Source: Pseudomonadota bacterium
Lineage (GTDB): Bacteria; Pseudomonadota; Gammaproteobacteria; Burkholderiales; Ferrovaceae
Assembly: GCA_021832305.1 (NCBI GenBank)
Contig: JAKBLB010000003.1
Location: 1-64,000 of the forward strand
Length of the DNA stretch: 64,000 nucleotides
Reading direction: 5' to 3'
Shown: piece after piece, positions 35,104-46,242 of the stretch
Position numbering within the stretch: the first letter of the stretch is position 1
Layout of the letters: every line of letters starts with the position of its first letter
Made by a program: the position numbers and the translations under genes
The notes under the pieces: model-generated
The model's database searches: none
Told to the model about the DNA's origin: nothing
The model's input: only the letters and a program-made list of their open reading frames with translations

Positions 35104-36368
35104 AGAATTTCAAACCCCGTCTCCCTCTTCTGCTCCTCCTATGGAGCGCGCTAAGCCCGGTATCCACCTTTGCAGCCCCCTATGTAGGCACGGTACTCGA
35201 TGCTGACACTCGGAAACCCATCGAAAATGCCTTCGTTACGCTGGGCTTCACCGTCGCACGAACCGATCCTGGCGGAAGATTCACCATCGATGGCAATGGC
35301 AAGCAATTGGGCATTCGGGCCTATGGGCATGCCCGGCGCGATGTCCTCTTGAACACCCTTGACCATGATACCTTCAGGATTACCCTGAGTCCTTTCATTC
35401 CCAAAGCCATTTACCTCTCGTTCTACGGGATCGGAGACAAAGCATTGCGCGAATCCGCGCTCGGAGTGATCCAGCATACGGAAGCAAATGCGCTGGTAAT
35501 CGATCTCAAAGGGGACCGGGGGGGAGTCTCCTTCAAAAGCACCACGCCTCTGGCGACACAAATTGGCGCACGAAAAATCACGACCATCGAGGATATCCAT
35601 GCACTGGTGAGTGAACTGCACGCCAAGGGCATTTATACCATCGGGAGAATCGTGGTGTTCAAGGATAATCCGCTGGCCACTGCACGACCCGATCTGGCAC
35701 TCAGAACAGCAGACGGGGCCATCTGGAAAGACCGTGAGGGGTTGTCATGGCCTGACCCATTCAACAAAACGGTATGGCGCTATAACATCGATCTGGCGGA
35801 GGAGGCGGCGCGTGCTGGATTTGATGAAATTCAATTTGACTATGTTCGCTTCCCGGATTCCACGGAACCGATCTATCCGGTACCGAACACGGAGGAAAAC
35901 CGGGTCGAGACCATTTCCGGTTTTCTTGCCGAGGCGAGAAAAAGACTCGTTCCCTACAATGTTTTTCTTGCGGCGGATATTTTCGGGTATGTAGCTTGGA
36001 ATACCGACGATACCCATATTGGCCAGAAGCTACAAAACCTTGCTGAAGTTCTGGATTATCTGTCGCTCATGCTCTACCCCTCCGGATTCAAGTTTGGAAT
36101 TCCGGGCTACCTTGATCCCGTCCAGCATCCGCGTGAAATCGTCTTGTTTTCTCTGGAGAAAGCACAACAGCGCAGCAATTTACCAGCCATTCGCTTTCGG
36201 CCCTGGCTGCAGGCATTCCGGGACTATGCTTTTGACCGAAGGTTGTTCCAGACGACCCAAATACGGGCACAGATCGAGGCCGCCGACCATTTTGGCAGTG
36301 ATGGATGGATGCTGTGGAATCCGCACAACCTCTATGGCGATGGCCTTCAGAACAAGTCACCCCAATGA
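35100..36368 (+). CDS. Secreted DUF4015 glycosidase-like TIM-barrel protein with carboxypeptidase-regulatory-like domain
   Basis: A 422-residue exported protein. A signal peptide (about 1-25, ending STFAA) is followed by a carboxypeptidase-regulatory-like beta-sandwich (about 27-95). Then comes a DUF4015 domain (about 105-415), a putative glycoside hydrolase TIM barrel. Typical barrel features are ALVIDLKGDRGGVSF, YTIGRIVVFKDNPLA, FDEIQFDYVRFPD with candidate acidic residues, FLAADIFGYVAW, and SLMLYPSGF. No enzyme activity is established for the family. The GTG at 35100 overlaps the deacetylase stop by four bases, and the next gene overlaps this stop as ATGA. Deacetylase plus barrel hydrolase recalls the two halves of PgaB on separate chains. 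Confidence 0.85.
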   Translation: MKNFKPRLPLLLLLWSALSPVSTFAAPYVGTVLDADTRKPIENAFVTLGFTVARTDPGGRFTIDGNGKQLGIRAYGHARRDVLLNTLDHDTFRITLSPFIPKAIYLSFYGIGDKALRESALGVIQHTEANALVIDLKGDRGGVSFKSTTPLATQIGARKITTIEDIHALVSELHAKGIYTIGRIVVFKDNPLATARPDLALRTADGAIWKDREGLSWPDPFNKTVWRYNIDLAEEAARAGFDEIQFDYVRFPDSTEPIYPVPNTEENRVETISGFLAEARKRLVPYNVFLAADIFGYVAWNTDDTHIGQKLQNLAEVLDYLSLMLYPSGFKFGIPGYLDPVQHPREIVLFSLEKAQQRSNLPAIRFRPWLQAFRDYAFDRRLFQTTQIRAQIEAADHFGSDGWMLWNPHNLYGDGLQNKSPQ

Positions 36369-38746
36369 AGGCAACGTGTTCACTCCATAGGATGAAACTC
36401 GTCGCCCTCGTCTGGCTATTGATCTTCCTCCAGTGGAGAACGGTGACCTTTGCCCAGAATCCAGGCCAACTCGAAGTGACCGACCTGGATCCCATCGGCG
36501 CATTGACTCAACGCGAAATCCAATTCGGACGAATTCCAGGCGCCGTCGTATTGGTTGGCAATCCCACAAAAATTTTATACCGGAAGGCGTTCGGACAAAG
36601 TGCCTTGAAGCCGGAACTCCGACCAATGACGGTGGATACCCGTTTCGATCTCGCCTCCCTGACCAAAGTCGTTGCTACCACCACGGCCATCCTGCAGTTA
36701 GCGGATCAACAAAAACTCCGCCTGGATGATCCCGTCGCAAAGTACTGGCCGGAATTTGGCGAGAACCACAAAGAATCCATCACCATCCGGCAGTTATTGA
36801 CTCATTATTCAGGCTTGCGGGCCGATCTGGATTTGACCACGGCATGGTCTGGTCATAGCGCGGCCATTGGTTTGATCCTGGCGGAAAATCCCATTGTGCA
36901 ACCGGGTAGCCAATATCTTTACAGCGACATCAACTTCGAGATCCTGGGAGAACTGGTCCAACGGATCTCCGGCATGCCTCTGGATATTTATTGTGCCCAA
37001 TTCATATTTCAGCCTCTGGGAATGAAAAATACCGGTTTCAAACCTTCCCGGTCCTCAAACTCCTCTATTGCCCCCACCGAATATATGGAAGGAAAACTCC
37101 GTTGGGGGAAAGTGCATGACCCCACGGCGTACCGTATGGAAGGGGTCTCGGGACATGCTGGGCTATTTTCCACGGCAGATGACCTGGCTATTTTTGCCCG
37201 GATGCTCCTCGAGGGGGGAAGTACGAAAGGGGTTCGAATTCTGAACCGCAGCACCGTGGAGCAAATGACCAGCCCCCAGTCACCGCCCGGTATGACCGAG
37301 TTACGCGGACTGGGCTGGGCATTGGCCGCACCTTTTGCCACCAATCGTGAACAGTTGCTTCCACTGGGGGCATATGGGCACCTGGGATACACCGGCACGC
37401 TCCTGTGGATAGATCCGGTCACCCAGACGTTTGTCATCATCCTGACCAATCGCGTACACCCCTATGGAAAGGGCAATGCCAATCCCTTGCGCAAAGGGAT
37501 ACTGGCCATCGTCTCCGATGCATTGGGACCACAGACCAATGAGAAGATACTTGCCGCCTGCCCAACCATTGCCGCTTACCTGCAACGAACCGCCGCATAC
37601 CCCGTGATTCACTCCGCCACGCAGGTCGCCACCGGACTGGATATTCTGGAAGCCCAAAATTTTTCCCCCCTGAAGGGCTTGCGCATTGGCATCATCACCA
37701 ATCAAACTGGCGTGGATGCCGACGGAAATCGTGGGGTGGATCTGTTATACCGCGCACACGGCGTCAGTCTTACCAAAATATTCAGTCCTGAACACGGTCT
37801 CCAGGGCAACCAGGATGAAAAAGTTTCCTCGGGGAAGGATGCCTCCACGGGACTGCCGGTCTACAGTTTGTATGGAGAAATCCGGAGGCCAACCGACGAG
37901 ATGCTCCAGGACACCGATGCCCTGGTATTCGACATTCAGGATGCTGGGGTTCGTTTCTACACCTACGCCACCACCCTGGCCTATGCCATGGAAGCCGCTG
38001 CACGCAGGGGCATGGATTTTTATGTTTTGGACCGACCGGATCCCATCGGCGCGAATGTCGTGCAAGGCCCCATGCTGGAGGCAACCATGACCTCTTTCAC
38101 CACCTACTTGCCACTTCCGGTACGGCATGGCATGACCATCGGCGAATTGGCCGAACTTTTTAACCAGGAAGGCCGAATCGGCGTCAAACTACACGTCATT
38201 AAAATGCGCGGTTACCGACGCCAGGACTGGTACGATGAAACCGGGATCCCATGGATTCCTCCTTCCCCCAATCTTCGCACTCTTACCGAGGCGACCCTCT
38301 ATCCGGGCGTTGCTCTGGTGGAGGGTGCCAATGTCAGCGTCGGACGCGGCACCGATACCCCCTTCGAACTGCTGGGTGCGCCGTGGATCAACGGCCGGAA
38401 ACTGGCAGGTGCCCTGAATCGGCGCGAGATTTCAGGCGTATTTTTTCTTCCCGCAGATTTCACGCCCGACACCCATCGCTATCCTCATCAACTCTGCCAC
38501 GGCGTTCGCATTCTGCTGACGGACCGGCGCGAACTCAACTCACCCCTACTGGGAATAGAATTGGCCAGCGCTCTCCACCAACTGTACCCGGAACAGTTTC
38601 ATACGCAAGAAATTCTGGGCATGGTCGGGTCGCCTTCGTGGGTACAGGCAATTATCGATGGGCAAGACCCAAAATCCATCGCTGCTCAATGGTCGAGTGG
38701 CCTCAAGGATTTTTCCGCATCAAGAAAACGATTCCTGCTTTATTAG
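36365..38746 (+). CDS. Secreted fusion of an AmiE-like S12 serine hydrolase with a NamZ-like exo-beta-N-acetylmuramidase (DUF1343/GH171)
   Basis: A 793-residue exported protein. A signal peptide (about 1-35, ending TVTFA) is followed by a beta-lactamase-fold S12 domain (about 40-390) with SLTK (Ser98, Lys101), the YSDIN Tyr motif and a C-terminal HLGYTGT motif. A DUF1343 domain (about 420-793) shows FSPEHGLQG, FDIQDAGVRFYTY, DRPDPIGANVVQGP and PVRHGMTIGEL, matching NamZ, the enzyme that removes MurNAc from non-reducing ends. In Bacillus, AmiE (S12-type amidase) and NamZ are separate neighbouring proteins for cell-wall turnover; here they appear joined. Activity is inferred from family. The 3' end overlaps the convergent sodB by four bases. 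Confidence 0.87.
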   Translation: MKATCSLHRMKLVALVWLLIFLQWRTVTFAQNPGQLEVTDLDPIGALTQREIQFGRIPGAVVLVGNPTKILYRKAFGQSALKPELRPMTVDTRFDLASLTKVVATTTAILQLADQQKLRLDDPVAKYWPEFGENHKESITIRQLLTHYSGLRADLDLTTAWSGHSAAIGLILAENPIVQPGSQYLYSDINFEILGELVQRISGMPLDIYCAQFIFQPLGMKNTGFKPSRSSNSSIAPTEYMEGKLRWGKVHDPTAYRMEGVSGHAGLFSTADDLAIFARMLLEGGSTKGVRILNRSTVEQMTSPQSPPGMTELRGLGWALAAPFATNREQLLPLGAYGHLGYTGTLLWIDPVTQTFVIILTNRVHPYGKGNANPLRKGILAIVSDALGPQTNEKILAACPTIAAYLQRTAAYPVIHSATQVATGLDILEAQNFSPLKGLRIGIITNQTGVDADGNRGVDLLYRAHGVSLTKIFSPEHGLQGNQDEKVSSGKDASTGLPVYSLYGEIRRPTDEMLQDTDALVFDIQDAGVRFYTYATTLAYAMEAAARRGMDFYVLDRPDPIGANVVQGPMLEATMTSFTTYLPLPVRHGMTIGELAELFNQEGRIGVKLHVIKMRGYRRQDWYDETGIPWIPPSPNLRTLTEATLYPGVALVEGANVSVGRGTDTPFELLGAPWINGRKLAGALNRREISGVFFLPADFTPDTHRYPHQLCHGVRILLTDRRELNSPLLGIELASALHQLYPEQFHTQEILGMVGSPSWVQAIIDGQDPKSIAAQWSSGLKDFSASRKRFLLY

Positions 38747-39339
38747 AAGGTGATTCCCTCTCCAGCCAGATTGCGTGCCACGAAATCCCAATCAACCAGA
38801 GCCCAGAAAGTTTCTATATAACGGGGGCGTTCGTTGCGATAGTCGATGTAATAGGCATGCTCCCAGACATCGCAGGTCAGGAGGGGAATCTGGTTCCATT
38901 GCAAAGGATTCTCTGCATCGTTGCTATTGCGAATGGCCAGTTTTCCCTCTTCTGTCTTGACCAGCCAGGTCCATCCTGCACCAAACTTTGTGGCGGCAGC
39001 CGTCTTGAACTGTGCGGCAAATTGATCAAAGGAGCCAAAATTCCTGTCGATGGCGGCGGCAAGTTCCCCGGTGGGTTTGTCGCTTCCCCTAGGATTGAGC
39101 CCATACCAATAAAAGTTGTGATTCCACACCTGAGCCGCGTTGTTGAAAGTCGGCCCCGTGGTTTTTTTGACCAGATCGGACAGTGATAATCCTTCGAATT
39201 CAGTCCCTTTGATCAGTTCATTGAGTTTGTTGACATAGGTTCGATGATGCTTCCCATAATGATATTCCAGAGTTTCCCTGGAAATATGGGGAGCGAGCGC
39301 ATCCATGGCAAAGGGCAGGGTCATGAGTTCGTGTGTCAC
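38743..39339 (-). CDS. sodB: Superoxide dismutase [Fe]
   Basis: A 198-residue cytosolic dismutase. Metal ligands are in LEYHYGKHHRTYV (His), WNHNFYW (His) and CDVWEHAYY (Asp, His). The FGAGWTWLV and SFDQFAAQF patterns fit the iron-type SodB. The GTG at 39339 has GGAGA seven bases upstream and gives the family N-terminus THELMTLPFAMDALAPH, so I prefer it to the internal ATG at 39324. The 87 bases upstream to tyrB hold an AT-rich region with no promoter I could fix. Confidence 0.96.
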   Translation of the reverse strand: MTHELMTLPFAMDALAPHISRETLEYHYGKHHRTYVNKLNELIKGTEFEGLSLSDLVKKTTGPTFNNAAQVWNHNFYWYGLNPRGSDKPTGELAAAIDRNFGSFDQFAAQFKTAAATKFGAGWTWLVKTEEGKLAIRNSNDAENPLQWNQIPLLTCDVWEHAYYIDYRNERPRYIETFWALVDWDFVARNLAGEGITF

Positions 39340-39427
39340 TTGAATTCTCCAGAGTTCAGTTCAGAATACCGTCAGCATACAACAATTTTAGAATGAGTAT
39401 AGAACATTGAGAATATTTCTTGCAGAT

Positions 39428-40651
39428 TTATATTCCCGATGCTCCTGCGATCACTCGAGCGAGGGCCTCCACCACCCGTTCAAGGTTATGTTCATTGAGA
39501 GCAGCAATACATATTCGCCCCGTGTCCACGGCATAAATAGAGAAGTCCTGCCGCAGGCGCCGGACTTGCGCCAGATTCAGTCCCGAGAAGGAAAACATCC
39601 CCTGTTGTTCGGCGACGAATCCGAAATCCTGGTCTGGAAGAGCCTCCCTGAGATACGAAACCAATGCCAGACGCATGGATTGGATGCGATTACGCATGCC
39701 AGCCAACTCATCTTGCCAGAGTTGACGCAGGTTGGAATCTTCCAACACCGTTGCCACGATGGATGCCCCGTGGGTAGGAGGGTTGGAATAGTTGGTGCGG
39801 ATAACGCGTTTCAACTGCGACTGGACCCGCTGGGCTTCTTCCCGATCGGCGCACACCACGGTCAGGGCACCCACCCGTTCCCCATAAAGAGAGAAGGATT
39901 TGGAAAAGGAATTGGCAACCAGAATTGGGATATCGAGCTCGGAAAAATATCGGACGCTGGCCGCATCCATCTCAGTACCTCGGGAGAACCCCTGATAGGC
40001 CAGATCGAGAAAGGGAGTCAGTCCACGTTCGACTACCACGGTACGAATGGCTTGCCATTGCGCCGCACTCAAATCCACGCCGCTTGGATTATGGCAACAG
40101 GCGTGAAGAACGACGATGGTGCCGCGCGGTGCTTTTTCCAGGGAGTGAAGCAGTCCGGAAAAATTCACGCCATGGGTTTCCGGATCGTAATAGGGATAGG
40201 ATTTGACGGTAAATCCCGCAGCCTCGAAAAGTGCGCGATGATTCTCCCAACTGGGGTCAGAGATCCACACTTCGGCGGCGGGGTGAAACCAGCGCAGAAA
40301 ATCGGCACCTAACTTGAGTCCTCCAGTTCCTCCCAAAGACTGCACGGTAACCAGGCGACCTTCCCGGAGAGCGGGAGAGTTCTCTCCGAAAACGAGGGTC
40401 TGGACCTGCCGGATATAACGCCCCAAACCCTCGATGGGTAAATAGCCACGGGCGGATTTGAGGGTGTTGAGTCGGTCTTCCGCCAGCGCGACGGAGCGCA
40501 AGAGGGGCAACTTTCCTTGTTCGTCCGTATAGACGCCCACTCCCAGATTGACCTTGTGCGGATTGGAATCCGCCTGAAAGGCTTCAGTTACGCCCAAAAT
40601 GGGATCTTTCGGAGCCAAGGGAAGACAAGCAAGAAAAGAGGAAGCGATCAT
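39428..40651 (-). CDS. tyrB: Aromatic/aspartate aminotransferase (class I, PLP)
   Basis: A 407-residue PLP enzyme that moves amino groups between aromatic amino acids or aspartate and 2-oxoglutarate. The gamma-subfamily N-terminus is LAPKDPILGVTEAFQADSNP, with KVNLGVGVYTDE. The PLP lysine is in NSFSKSFSLYGERVG, and the substrate arginine region lies near the C-terminus (VDTGRICIAALN). AspC and TyrB differ little at this level, so the symbol is a best guess. The ATG at 40651 starts the conserved part; the frame to 40681 is longer without support. It is divergent from uvrB. Confidence 0.85.
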   Translation of the reverse strand: MIASSFLACLPLAPKDPILGVTEAFQADSNPHKVNLGVGVYTDEQGKLPLLRSVALAEDRLNTLKSARGYLPIEGLGRYIRQVQTLVFGENSPALREGRLVTVQSLGGTGGLKLGADFLRWFHPAAEVWISDPSWENHRALFEAAGFTVKSYPYYDPETHGVNFSGLLHSLEKAPRGTIVVLHACCHNPSGVDLSAAQWQAIRTVVVERGLTPFLDLAYQGFSRGTEMDAASVRYFSELDIPILVANSFSKSFSLYGERVGALTVVCADREEAQRVQSQLKRVIRTNYSNPPTHGASIVATVLEDSNLRQLWQDELAGMRNRIQSMRLALVSYLREALPDQDFGFVAEQQGMFSFSGLNLAQVRRLRQDFSIYAVDTGRICIAALNEHNLERVVEALARVIAGASGI

Positions 40652-40765
40652 GATACCAAGAGAAGAAATTAAAGCGTCCATTGTAGAGGTTTTTTACCAA
40701 CCGAGGGTACAATGCGACACTCAGGGTTCTCTGGTCTCCATGCCCTTGTTCTTTAGGAACTGCCA

Positions 40766-42780
<2,015 letters not shown>

Positions 42781-42784
<4 letters not shown>

Positions 42785-44196
42785 GCCAGGATTTTTCCGG
42801 GATTGAGCAACCCCTGGGGGTCCAGAAGCATTTTGAGTTTTTTCATCAGATCGAGGGCCACGGGGTCTTTGTAATGAATCAATTCCTGTACTTTCAACTG
42901 ACCGATTCCATGTTCTGCGCTGATACTCCCGTTCAGGGCGCTGACCACGTCGTGCACGATCCGGTTGACGGCAGGCGTTTGGGGAACCAGGATACGATTA
43001 CGTTCGGGATCCGCAAAAGACAGGTTGTAATGCAGGTTGCCATCCCCCACATGACCAAAACATACCACCCGAATGCCCGGAAAAGCGGCTTCAAGATTTT
43101 TTCCTGCGTGTTCGATGAATTCAGGGATTCGACTGACGGGAACACTGATGTCGTGTTTGATGCTGATTCCTTCCCGTTTCTGCGCTTCGGAGATCCGTTC
43201 CCGCAAGGCCCAAAGGGCCTGGGCTTCGGTCAGACTCTGCGCCAGCACGGCATTGTCCAGCAGACGCTCTTCCAGCGCCAGGACCAAGGCCTTTTCCAGC
43301 AATCCCTGGAGGGGAGCCTGGGCATCGAATTCTTCCAACTCGACCAGAACCGACCAGGCGGGAAGAGGATCGAGGGGGGCCTGGAACAGGGGGATGTGGT
43401 GCAAGACCAGGGACAAGGCGGAATGGGAAACCAGTTCGAAAGCCGAGATCCGATCTCCACATTGGGTGCGCAAAAAACGTAAAAGACGCACAGCCAGCGT
43501 GGGTGAGGGCACGGATAGCCAAGCTGTCACCCGCTGACGAGGAAGAGGATAGAGGCGCAGGACGGCGCGCGTAATGACCCCCAGCGTGCCTTCCGCCCCG
43601 ATAAAACATTGTTTGAGGTCGTATCCGGTATTATCCTTGCGCAGTCCCTTCAACCCATTCCAGCAGCGTCCGTCCGCCAGGACCACTTCCAGGCCAAGAA
43701 CCTGGGCACGCATATTTCCGTAACGCAGAACCGCCGTTCCCCCTGCATTGGTGGAAATCACCCCTCCGATCTGGGCGCTCCCTTCGGAGGCCAGACTGAG
43801 GGGAAAGAGAAAACCTGCCGCCTCTGCATGTTTTTGGACTTGGGCGAGGACTGCACCGGCTTCACAGACCAAGGTCGCATTTTCCGCATCCAGTTCGAGA
43901 ATCCGGTTCATGCGAGACAAACTGAGAATAATTTCCGGATAGCCCTGGCGGGGTGTGGCTGCACCGCACTGGCTGGTATTCCCTCCTTGCGGGACGAGTG
44001 GAACCCCTGCTTTGGCACAGGCTTTGATCACTTCGATGACCTGTGCTGTAGAGGCCGGTTGAACCACCCAGGGGGCGGTTCCCTGATAGCGTCCCCGCCA
44101 ATCCGTATTATGGGCGGTGACCGCCAGAGGATCGGTCAGAAGCCCCGATTCTCCCAACAGCGTACGCAATTCCGTATAAAGTGCCGAATGATCCAA
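42781..44196 (-). CDS. FAD-binding 2-hydroxyacid dehydrogenase (GlcD/D-lactate or D-2-hydroxyglutarate dehydrogenase type)
   Basis: A 471-residue flavoenzyme. The PCMH-type FAD domain (about 30-215) contains [11 protein letters not shown] and [20 protein letters not shown]. The C-terminal FAD-oxidase domain has the metal-site region [14 protein letters not shown] and ends with AEHGIGQLK and [12 protein letters not shown]. Relatives oxidise glycolate, D-lactate or D-2-hydroxyglutarate; no glcE or glcF follows, so a single-chain type is likely. I take the TTG at 44196, three bases after the nadE stop with GGAAGG upstream; the longer frame to 44259 overlaps nadE by 61 bases. It ends in a 4-base overlap with convergent uvrB. 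Confidence 0.85.
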
Positions 44197-44198
44197 AC

Positions 44199-46238
44199 TC
44201 AGCCTTCCTTCCGGGTTAAGGGGGAGTCTGCGGGCAAGGTCCGGACTTCCTCCTCCCATACGGCAGCGGAGGCATCGCTGGGTGCGCGCCAGTCACCGCG
44301 CGGAGAGAGCGATCCCCCCGATCCGACCTTGGGACCGTTGGCCAGACAGGAGCGTTTGAATTGACTGTCCCGAAAGAAGCGGGTGACAAAGATGCCCAAC
44401 CAGTGACGGATTTCGGCAAAGGAATAGGGGTCGGATCCCTGTCCCCAAGTACACCAGGCCATGTAGGCCAGTCGGTGAGGGGAAAAGCCAAAACGCAACA
44501 TGTGGTACAGAAAAAAATCCTGCAGTTCGTAGGGTCCCACGGTATTCTCGCTGCGCTGTATCTGTCCCGCCTGGGCCGGGATCAGTTCGGGCGAGATATC
44601 CAGGGCCAATACTTCCTTCAGCAGAGGCCCCAGAGCCGGCGTCAGCAGCGAGCGCTCCCGGGCCCAGCGCAATAAATGCTGGATCAGGGTCTTGGGAACG
44701 CTGGCATTGACATGGTAATGCGCCATGTGGTCACCCACCCCATAGGTAGACCAACCCAACGCCAATTCGCTCAAGTCACTGGTCCCTACCACCAATCCTC
44801 CATGGTGATTGGCCAAGCGGAAGAGATGGCTGGTCCGTTCGCCCGCCTGGACATTTTCAAAAGTGATGTCGTAACTCGCTTCTCCCCGCGCATAAGGATG
44901 ATCGAGATCTTTCAACATCTGCAGGCAACTGGGTCGAATATCGATTTCTTCTGCGGTAACCCCCAACACATTCATGAGACGGTGGGCCAACGCCAGGGAG
45001 GTCGAACCGGTGGCAAAGCCCGGCAGGGTATAAGCACGCAGACACTGACGCGGCAGCCCCAGTTGATCCAGCACGGCACAGCACACCAACAAGGCATGAG
45101 TCGAGTCCAACCCGCCGGAAATGCCCAATATCAAGGTTTTCAAACCGGTGGCTCGCAAGCGGGTGGCCAAACCCTGAACCTGGATATGGAAGACTTCGGC
45201 ACAGCGTTCATCCCGTTGATTAGTGGCGCCGGGAACATAAGGGAAACGGGTGAGGACGGGGTGCACCGTGGGGCATGGGCGTGGGCTTTTCAGCGGCGCC
45301 AGACGCACAGTGTCAAAAGTTTCGAGTTCATTCTGATGATGGGAACAGGCCTGGGCAAAGGTATTCTGGCGCATGCGTTCCTGATGCAGTCGCAGTAGGT
45401 CCAGGTCGGCAAGGATCAACTGATCCGTGGGGGTATAGCGGGTACTTTCGGCCAAAATGTTCCCGTAATCCACGATCAACCCATGACCATCCCAAGCCAG
45501 ATCCGTGGTGGATTCACCACACCCCGCTGCACTGTATAGGTAAGCGCTCAAACAGCGGGCAGACTGGTTGGCCACCAACTGGCGCCGGTAGTCGGCCTTG
45601 CCCACCGTGGCATTGGAGGCCGAAGCATTGAGCAGGACCGTGGCGCCGGCCAGTGCAGCCAGACTGGAGGGAGGAATGGGAACCCACAGGTCCTCACAAA
45701 TTTCCACCGCCAATGTCGCCAGAGGTTGTTCTTCCCGCTGAAAGAGCAAACGCGGGCCAAAGGGAATGGGCGGATGGGATTCCCATTCCAGCCATTCGGT
45801 ACGCAGCGAGAGCGCGGGCGTAAACTGACGAGCCTCATAAAACTCTCGATAATTCGGCAAATAGGATTTGGGAACGATGCCATGAATCTTTCCGCCTCCG
45901 ATCAAGGCCGCACAATTGAACAGGTGACTGCGGTGGCGCAGGGGAAATCCCACCAGCGCGAAGACCGGCAATTCCTTACTGGCCTGGCGTACCTGTTCCA
46001 GTGCCTGGAGCGCAGACTTGAGCAGGGCTTCCTGATGAAACAGGTCATCACAGGAATACCCGGTCAGGCCCAGTTCCGGGAATACCACGATCTGTGCTCC
46101 CCGCTCCACAGCCTGAGACATGAGTGCCACAGTCTGCCGGGCATTGTCCGGAGGGCGTGCCAGAGCCACGGTGGGGATGGCCACGGCGACGCGCAGATAG
46201 TTCTGGGCATGAAGGTCGAAAAAAGAAGTCGCACTCAT
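44199..46238 (-). CDS. nadE: Glutamine-dependent NAD+ synthetase
   Basis: A 679-residue two-domain enzyme that makes NAD+ from deamido-NAD+ using glutamine. The N-terminal nitrilase-type glutaminase (about 15-295) has the catalytic triad in FPELGLTGYS (Glu), PKSYLPNYREFYE (Lys) and VEICEDLW (Cys). The C-terminal synthetase has the ATP-pyrophosphatase loop GISGGLDST and VGTSDLSELALGWSTYG. The length matches large NadE proteins (about 680). The ATG at 46238 lies four bases after the outer-membrane factor stop; a longer start at 46292 would overlap it. Position behind an efflux operon is unusual. Confidence 0.95.
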   Translation of the reverse strand: MSATSFFDLHAQNYLRVAVAIPTVALARPPDNARQTVALMSQAVERGAQIVVFPELGLTGYSCDDLFHQEALLKSALQALEQVRQASKELPVFALVGFPLRHRSHLFNCAALIGGGKIHGIVPKSYLPNYREFYEARQFTPALSLRTEWLEWESHPPIPFGPRLLFQREEQPLATLAVEICEDLWVPIPPSSLAALAGATVLLNASASNATVGKADYRRQLVANQSARCLSAYLYSAAGCGESTTDLAWDGHGLIVDYGNILAESTRYTPTDQLILADLDLLRLHQERMRQNTFAQACSHHQNELETFDTVRLAPLKSPRPCPTVHPVLTRFPYVPGATNQRDERCAEVFHIQVQGLATRLRATGLKTLILGISGGLDSTHALLVCCAVLDQLGLPRQCLRAYTLPGFATGSTSLALAHRLMNVLGVTAEEIDIRPSCLQMLKDLDHPYARGEASYDITFENVQAGERTSHLFRLANHHGGLVVGTSDLSELALGWSTYGVGDHMAHYHVNASVPKTLIQHLLRWARERSLLTPALGPLLKEVLALDISPELIPAQAGQIQRSENTVGPYELQDFFLYHMLRFGFSPHRLAYMAWCTWGQGSDPYSFAEIRHWLGIFVTRFFRDSQFKRSCLANGPKVGSGGSLSPRGDWRAPSDASAAVWEEEVRTLPADSPLTRKEG

Positions 46239-46242
46239 CTCC

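Noticed and set aside
40684..40765. Possible SOS control of uvrB
   Set aside because: No CTGT-N8-ACAG or close variant occurs in the tyrB-uvrB gap; only a lone TACAAT hexamer is present.
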